Origin: Schistosoma haematobium
Taxonomy: Eukaryota; Platyhelminthes; Trematoda; Strigeidida; Schistosomatidae
NCBI RefSeq assembly: GCF_000699445.3
Contig: NC_067198.1
Coordinates: 32,392,536-32,456,535 of the forward strand
Reading direction: 5' to 3'
DNA: 64,000 nt
The notes under the pieces were generated by a model. That model searched no databases. It saw only the letters and a program-made list of their open reading frames with translations, and was not told the DNA's origin. The translations under genes and the position numbers were made by a program. Shown piece by piece: positions 58,011-64,000 of the stretch. Numbering within the stretch: the stretch's first letter is position 1; each line of letters opens with the position of its first letter.

Positions 58011-58424
58011 CCTCTACTGAAAATTTTTTATTTATTTTGTCTGTCTAAATTAAAAAATTCTTTGTATGAATAAGTTATTTATTGTTAAAATAAGTGAACA
58101 TGTATCAATTAAATACGATGTAGACAGATTCAGTTGAATGCTTTCGAATTTCTGCTCAAAATTCCTTAATAATAAATTTCGTCTTCACATTGCATTATCC
58201 ACATTTACATATTCACTGAAAATATAAGTAGTTTGAACCAAGATATATTAAATACAATTCTTTATTGTCAAATGTTCCACATATATTACTCACTATTCCA
58301 TTTTCAGTAGTTCTAAAATATTTTTTTAAAATGATTTGACATGACATTCAAAACATCCTTTATTATCAAAAATGTATTTGAAAAAAACTATAGACATTAG
58401 GGGTAATCTTTTAGTCAGTTGTTT

Positions 58425-58580
58425 TTCAATAGTTGAGATCACGAGTCAAGTTAAACTAAACCACCACGGAAAACCTGGAAGCATTGAACGGCTGTTTCAT
58501 CCTATTGTGGGACTCCTCAGCAGTGCGCATCCACGATCCTGCCTCGCGAGATTCGAACCCATGATCTATCCATCCCATTT
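58425..58580 (-). mobile_element. Hammerhead SINE (family 2), head-truncated
   Basis: Tail, ribozyme and B-box region GGGTTCGAATCTCGCGAGG are present; the tRNA-like A-box end is lost. Confidence 0.75.
58481..58526 (-). ncRNA. Hammerhead ribozyme, core kept (family 2)
   Basis: Stem I GCACTG/CAATGC (one mismatch), CTGAGGA, stem II GTCC/GGAT, GAAA, CAGCCG, cleavage site GTT. Confidence 0.7.
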
Positions 58581-58984
58581 TAAAATTATGTAACTACTGA
58601 AATAAATATTTCTTATTTCAGAGTAATTTAATAAAATTTTATGTTCATACCATTTTGTGAAAAGTATACAATCAATCAAAATCATAAATATCAAAGAATA
58701 CATGAAGAAACGTCATAGCCGTTGTCACACTTTCCATTTCGTTTATTCTCTGGATAAGCTAGGGTTAGGAAATGTTAAAAATCATATAGAAAATACATTG
58801 TCCAATGTGGAAATGACCCACCGTTTACACTACCGAGGATGAATGATTAGTCAATAATGTTGGAATATATTTTAATGTATGTTTTAATGGCTACAGATGA
58901 CATGTATGTTAACATGAAATTTACAGTAATACCGAATATTTTTATGCTAAGAAACTACTTACTGTAATCATACATATATTTCAT

Positions 58985-59330
58985 TTTGTATTGTTTGATT
59001 GAACCTTTCCATTGATGTTTAGGACTGTAATTGATCAGTCTTTTATTGGCATATGTGCATCCTGTGTGGACTGCCCTGATATTAGCTTAATTCAGTGAAA
59101 CGATTCAAATAACTAATACAAAATGAACGAAATTTAATCTTATTGAACAAGCTAGTGGCTATCTGAATTCAATAACTAAGTGAATAGCGCGATGACGTTT
59201 GAAGTGAACAGTAATGGGTTTGAATCCCGAAGTAAACATTAAATCTGAAATGAAATACATACATCTGACAAATCCCAAATAAGACGAAGAACACATCCTG
59301 GAATTCACTGCTACCCACCATTCATCTTTG
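58985..59330 (+). mobile_element. Sm-alpha-type SINE, inverted-end subfamily, decayed
   Basis: Same left junction as 29548-29885 (GCTTAATTCA then GAAACGATTCAAATAAC). The ribozyme core reads CTGACAA and GAAG, so inactive. Confidence 0.7.
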
Positions 59331-59869
59331 TTTACATACATTTAGTGTTGAATAAAACAATTATTATTTCAATACTTCGTTTTCATAAATGTTTTACTGG
59401 TTATTAGAAGTGGGATGGACAACATGTGATCAGTTACTTCCAACAAACTGTTCTAATTATTTATTTTCTAGGTTAAATAAATACTTTACTTACAATCTAC
59501 GATATATGGATTTATGGGTTCATGAACTGGAAACTATGTGACAAAACTATTGAAAACAGGAAAGGCATTTTAGAATCTTTACCTAACTTTAACATTTGTA
59601 AGCTTGTTGATGATCATCCATTTGAATTGATAATATGAGAATTTAGTTTCACACCCATTTTTTATTTACCACACTCAGGTCAACGCAATGAGTAGATATG
59701 CTAATGTTTTGTTAACGATTACTATAACTATACAATGAATCATTTAAAGATCACAAAATGAAAATCATCTCTTTTTGTTAGAATAAGTTCCTGATTTAAC
59801 TTTCTGGTAAAATTATTAAGTACAATCTTAAAGAAAATGAGTTATTAGTGTGAACTATCACAATTGATT

Positions 59870-60080
59870 GCGTGTCTAGTCCTTATTAGGGCAGATCGAA
59901 TGCTATCGACCATATTGCAATGTGGCCATCAGCCTAGGTGACTCGATACTGCGTGCACTATTGTGAGATGAGATGGTGGTTGGAAGTAGTCGACAGGAAA
60001 CCCTGGACCCGGATTTCGTGCTACTTGGCACTCGTCAACAAGGTGTACCTGTAATCTTGAGGGAACTGGTGCTCCCTGTG
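59870..60080 (-). mobile_element. Hammerhead SINE (family 3)
   Basis: Reverse-orientation match to 23860-24090. The ribozyme at 60000-60044 reads TTGACGA instead of CTGACGA with all stems otherwise kept. Confidence 0.8.
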
Positions 60081-60809
60081 AACGATAAATAACCTCTATA
60101 GCAATTTTTACCAAACATTATCAAATGTGATGAAAAAAAAGACCAAACATTTAAATACTACACAAAATGTCTACTTACGTTTATAGTATCAGGCTTTAAA
60201 CTGTACATGTAATTTGTGAATTCTATTTTTTTTCTTTCTTTTTTGTTCACCAAAAACAAACAAACAAGTGTTACTTTCAATCTCTTTTATGCATCGGTTT
60301 AAAGAATCTAAAATTATTTTACTTATATAGTGAAATGTTATATGACATTTAACTCATTTGCCGGTAGTTATTATCGAAATTTGTAATTAACTTAATATGT
60401 ATGTGTAAATTATGATACATGCATTAAAACAAATATGTTTTCTAATGAAAAAAACATACTTTTATTCATTGAAATAATTGAATTATAAATTGATTTTTTT
60501 TCTTAAAACTATTTTTGTTGTTGTTTGTAAAATGAAAAACAAAAAGAATTGGAATGCCGGTTGTCTGATAGTAGTGGTATCTATGAGACTTTAATATTAA
60601 GTAGTTTTTTATTTAGTCTTAAAAAAAGTGTGAGTTATTTTGAAAATAGATTATACTTTAATTAGAAACTAAAATGACTATTAGATTATATCGGTGTAAC
60701 TATGCTGATGACGATGACAGTGATACTCATGATGATGATGATGATGATCACGATTATTGTAATTAGCATTTGAGTTATTTGTAAAGTTCCACAGTTTAAT
60801 CTAAATCTT

Positions 60810-61020
60810 TTTTGATTGAGATTATGAATCGATTAATGTTAGACCACAATCAAAAACCTGACAGCATTGGATGGCCGTTTTGTTCTCACATGTGACTCCT
60901 CAGTAGTGCGCATCCACGATCCCTAAAAAAAAGAAGTGGAACTCAGGACCTTTGGTCTCGTTCGCGAACACTTAACCTCTAGAGTGCTGAAGCGGCATCC
61001 AACGGTGTTAATACTTAACT
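60810..61020 (-). mobile_element. Hammerhead SINE (family 2), inactive
   Basis: CTGAGGA kept but GAAA is AAAA. The head shows a poly-A slip (CCCTAAAAAAAAGAAG) replacing the GC-rich part. Confidence 0.72.
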
Positions 61021-61924
61021 TCTGTTGACCTGTAAATAGCTGCTTAGAAGTTTTCATGTATAATACGTTTAGAATATTGAAAGAAGTTTACTTCAGCCCA
61101 TAACTAACAAGAGTTTTTACTTAAGCTGTTTATTGATGTCAGATTTATGTAGTGGTTATATGTGGAAGGATATTTTTGGCACTATAGTACAGTAGATATC
61201 GAACTTGTAACTATATTGAGCTTTATATAGTTTTACAAAATTAGACAAGTATTTCTGCATCGAACACCACAGTTTCCAAACGATTTTAAATTTCTAATTA
61301 ACAAAGATTATATGATTTTCAGAAAATTAATGCAAATAGGTGACTACGTGTGAGTCCTCTGACTCAATTTTATGCTATATTTTTTGTTTGACAGTTAGTG
61401 ATACCATTTGACTATCCTAATCGAAACAGACGAAGTGATGTTCCAACTCACGACAGTAAGTATTGAAAATTGACTTTTAAAATAAAAAACCCATTTGAGA
61501 CGACCTGCAATGAATTAAATAGATTCCTTAATAATAAACTTCTCATTTTAAATAGTGTTTATTTATTTAGTGCTGACAGCTGCCAAAACTGATTAACAAC
61601 TGGTTGAAAGGAACAAATGGATTTTATGAATCTGTTTTTTATTTCACGGTCATTTTTAGATGGAATGTTGATTTTTAAAACTAATTTTTACTAAAGGCAA
61701 GAATAGAAAACGAATAAGTTATTAATGATATATTGGTGAATTTTTCTTTAGTTGCTGAAGGATGAAGTGGAGGAATGTTGAAAAAAAATCGAAAAGTTGT
61801 ATTAATAAAACAAGTATCATATGCTACATTTTTAGTATAGGTAAAGTGAAATATAGTTAATTAATTTAATGGTTTTCTGGAAACTTTCGAAATTTCCAGT
61901 TCATGTGACGACCTTAAATTAGTT

Positions 61925-61990
61925 AAATAATCACTGTAAGATGGAAAGCACTGGACAGTTATTTCGTCCTAGGATGCGACTCTTTCTGAC
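61925..61990 (-). mobile_element. Short hammerhead SINE fragment fused to LINE sequence
   Basis: GGAAAGCACTGGACAG...TTTCGTCCTAGGATGCGACTC is the ribozyme half of family 2 (split over 61941-61982), joined directly to the LINE piece that follows. Confidence 0.6.
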
Positions 61991-62180
61991 TTTGATATTG
62001 ATTGATAGTTGTTTTCAGTTCCATATGTTCTTCAATTGTAGGAATGCTGTCCATACTTTGCCAATCCTTGCCTTTATGTCTGCATCCGCTCCTCCTTGTT
62101 CATCAATGATGCTGTCCAGGAATGTGAAAAATCCCACATCTTCCAGAGCTTCTCCATCAAGTGTGATTGGGTTGGTTCAA
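61975..62180 (-). mobile_element. RTE LINE reverse transcriptase fragment
   Basis: Minus-strand translation gives ITLDGEALEDVGFF and DADIKARIGK, then LKNIWN, the conserved block just after the catalytic core of RTE reverse transcriptases. Confidence 0.72.
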
Positions 62181-62604
62181 GAATTTAATATCTTAATGGA
62201 TAGTTGCTATTGCCAAGCCGCACCTGCCATACAGAACAGTTTTATTTAATATAGTAGTCAGAAAGGACGCAACTGAACTATTTATTTTTACCTTCAATCG
62301 AAAATACTTCCATGTATTAGAGTTCTTAAATAGCTCTCTTAGTGGGGAATGCATTAATTTAAAACAACAAGATACCACTAGTTGGCTAAACTATTTTAAT
62401 TATATTTAACCATTAAGTAATAAATAATGACAAAGAGTTTGTAAGATAACCTTTGTATCTATTAACTGATAAATCTTAGTTTGATCAGGGCATTGAAAAT
62501 CTTATTATTATTAACTATTATTAAATACTATTATAAAGTCTCTTAGTTATTCACACCAATCAAGGCTGATTTTTATTTAATGAAACTCCTAACAATGGAT
62601 TCAT

Positions 62605-62661
62605 AGGTGACCTATGCTCCTCCACGAGGGTTAACAAGCGTAAGTAAGTAAATAAGTCAGC

Positions 62662-62695
<34 letters not shown>
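62605..62695 (+). mobile_element. LINE 3' tail with (TAAG)n
   Basis: CCTATGCTCCTCCACGAGGG followed by a run of GTAA units: the 3' terminus of the RTE family seen at 6520-6700 and 31995-32360, here with its simple-repeat tail. Confidence 0.7.
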
Positions 62696-62996
62696 CAATG
62701 GATTCTTAATCGAACTAGAATAATAATTTAGTCAGATATATGTAAAGAAAAATGATTATTATCCATAAAAACCATCAATGTGATAATTTGAAAAGTCATT
62801 CTATGTAACATTAAGAATATTCAGTACTTGTGATTTACTTTCATCTACACTGATCAGTGATAAAAAACTTTTTAAATGAGACCTTTTTATATAATAACCG
62901 AACATTTTAAGTTGAAACACACTTTAAATAATCTTTATTAATCAAAGTATATAATTGGTAATGCTTGTCAATTGTATGATACATTAGACTACTTTT

Positions 62997-63021
62997 TTCT
63001 TTCTTTCTTTCTTTCTTTCTC
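62997..63021. repeat. (TTTC)n microsatellite
   Basis: Six tetranucleotide units. Confidence 0.85.
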
Positions 63022-63569
63022 CATTTTTCTTTATTGAATATGATATAAAATATGTGAATAATTGTTTCCTAAAATAAAATGATATAAACTTTTCAGTTTC
63101 AAGTGGTGGTCTATTTCTATGTAACGTGTAAGATGAAAAGAGATAAGGAATTCTCACATAATTAATTATGAAATATGTTAAGTGATTGTTAGAAGTAGGT
63201 ATGTTTCAAACGATATATATATAGTAGATATTTTGAAACTTAGTTAACATATATGTGAAACTATACTTTAAGTGTGAAGTGCTTCATGTCACAAGATATC
63301 TATTCATCTAGGTTATTAAATGATTATGTCGTTCAGATAGTTTTAAAATGACAATTTATTAGATTATTTATTATACTACTAAAATTGTGACTTTTTACTC
63401 GTCTTTTTTGTTTATAGAAAATATTGTTGATTTTTTTTTGGGAATGATGTTTCATAGTTTTGATATGTTGACTATTAGATATAATTATCTATTTCAGTAT
63501 AGAAAAAAACTTTGTCTTTGAGAAGAGAAAAAAATTGCAACTTAAGCTTTGTATAGATTAATGAAATTA

Positions 63570-63900
63570 TTATTAAAGCTAGACTATCATGGAAAACCTG
63601 GAAGTACTGGACAGCTGTTTCGTCATAGCATGGGGCTCCTCAACAGTGAGCGCTCACGATCCCGCCTTGCGAGATTTGAACCCAGGGCATATCGGTCTCG
63701 GATGCGAACGTTTAACCTGTAGACCACTGAGCTGTCATCCAACGGTGTTAATATCTAACTTCAATCAATCCACAAAATTGAGCCACCGTCCACCATTGTC
63801 TTCAGTGAGTTACTATCCCACAACAGACGTAGTTGAACTACACTGGTGACTGCTGAGGAGTACTATACTAGGACGAAACGGCCGTCCAGTGCTTGTGTGA
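63570..63900. mobile_element. Hammerhead SINE pair (family 2), opposite orientations
   Basis: A minus copy (63570-63850, ribozyme TTGAGGA-mutated, stem III ACAGCTGT) abuts a plus-strand ribozyme module at 63847-63892. Shared outer sequence 63745-63850 matches 26890-27000. Confidence 0.75.
63847..63892 (+). ncRNA. Hammerhead ribozyme, core kept (family 2)
   Basis: Stem I ACTG/CAGT, CTGAGGA, GAAA, CGGCCG, cleavage site GTC. Stem II GTAC/GGAC is weak. Confidence 0.7.
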
Positions 63901-64000
63901 ATTCGCCTATAAAATTAGAATTATAATGAAACTGAAATGAAGTGACATGAAACCAGATTAATTACCAAAGAAACCATAGAATATGATTAAATAATAGAAT

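Overview
The window looks like nuclear DNA of a blood fluke, genus Schistosoma. It is AT-rich and about 95% non-coding. It is dense with tRNA-derived SINEs that carry hammerhead ribozymes (the Sm-alpha type), RTE-clade LINE fragments, Penelope-like fragments and a Ty3/gypsy remnant. The host genes contain introns of only 32-35 nt. I cannot settle the species from sequence alone.

Two host genes are supported, both on the minus strand. (1) Positions 3104-10669 hold a pyruvate-kinase-like gene of nine exons. I assembled it from splice sites: all phases fit and it gives one uninterrupted 550-residue protein. Its fold and effector-site residues are kept, but several catalytic and metal-site residues are replaced, including the second Mg2+ ligand. 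It may therefore be a pseudoenzyme paralogue. (2) Positions 30827-55226 hold a labial/Hox1-class homeobox gene in two coding exons. A 672-codon low-complexity first exon carries the hexapeptide YKWLQI, and the second exon carries the homeodomain. They are separated by a 21.4-kb intron, and the protein is 996 residues.

Layout. 1-3100: 5'-truncated RTE LINE with a perfect 13-bp target-site duplication. 3104-10669: PK-like gene, with a LINE nested in its last intron. 11.0-14.4 kb: dispersed repeats, a truncated gypsy element (3' LTR plus decayed integrase) and a solo LTR with a 5-bp duplication. 18.3-18.8 kb: Penelope-like GIY-YIG fragment. 20.5-30.4 kb: hammerhead SINEs, including a hairpin whose two arms each hold a hammerhead on opposite strands, and a 98-bp AT microsatellite. 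30.8-55.2 kb: the Hox1 gene; its intron contains an inverted duplication of about 0.6-kb arms (38.46-39.08 and 43.62-44.21 kb), more SINEs, a LINE tail, a second Penelope fragment and a ~130-bp palindrome. 55.2-64 kb: upstream of Hox1, with many SINE copies and small LINE pieces.

The most interesting theme is the hammerhead system. Three SINE subfamilies share the same CUGANGA/GAAA core. Each has a different but self-complementary stem III (ACGCGCGT, ACGGCCGT, ACCCGGGT). This covariation suggests selection for pairing, possibly between two RNA copies. Many copies sit inside foldback (terminal-inverted) structures.
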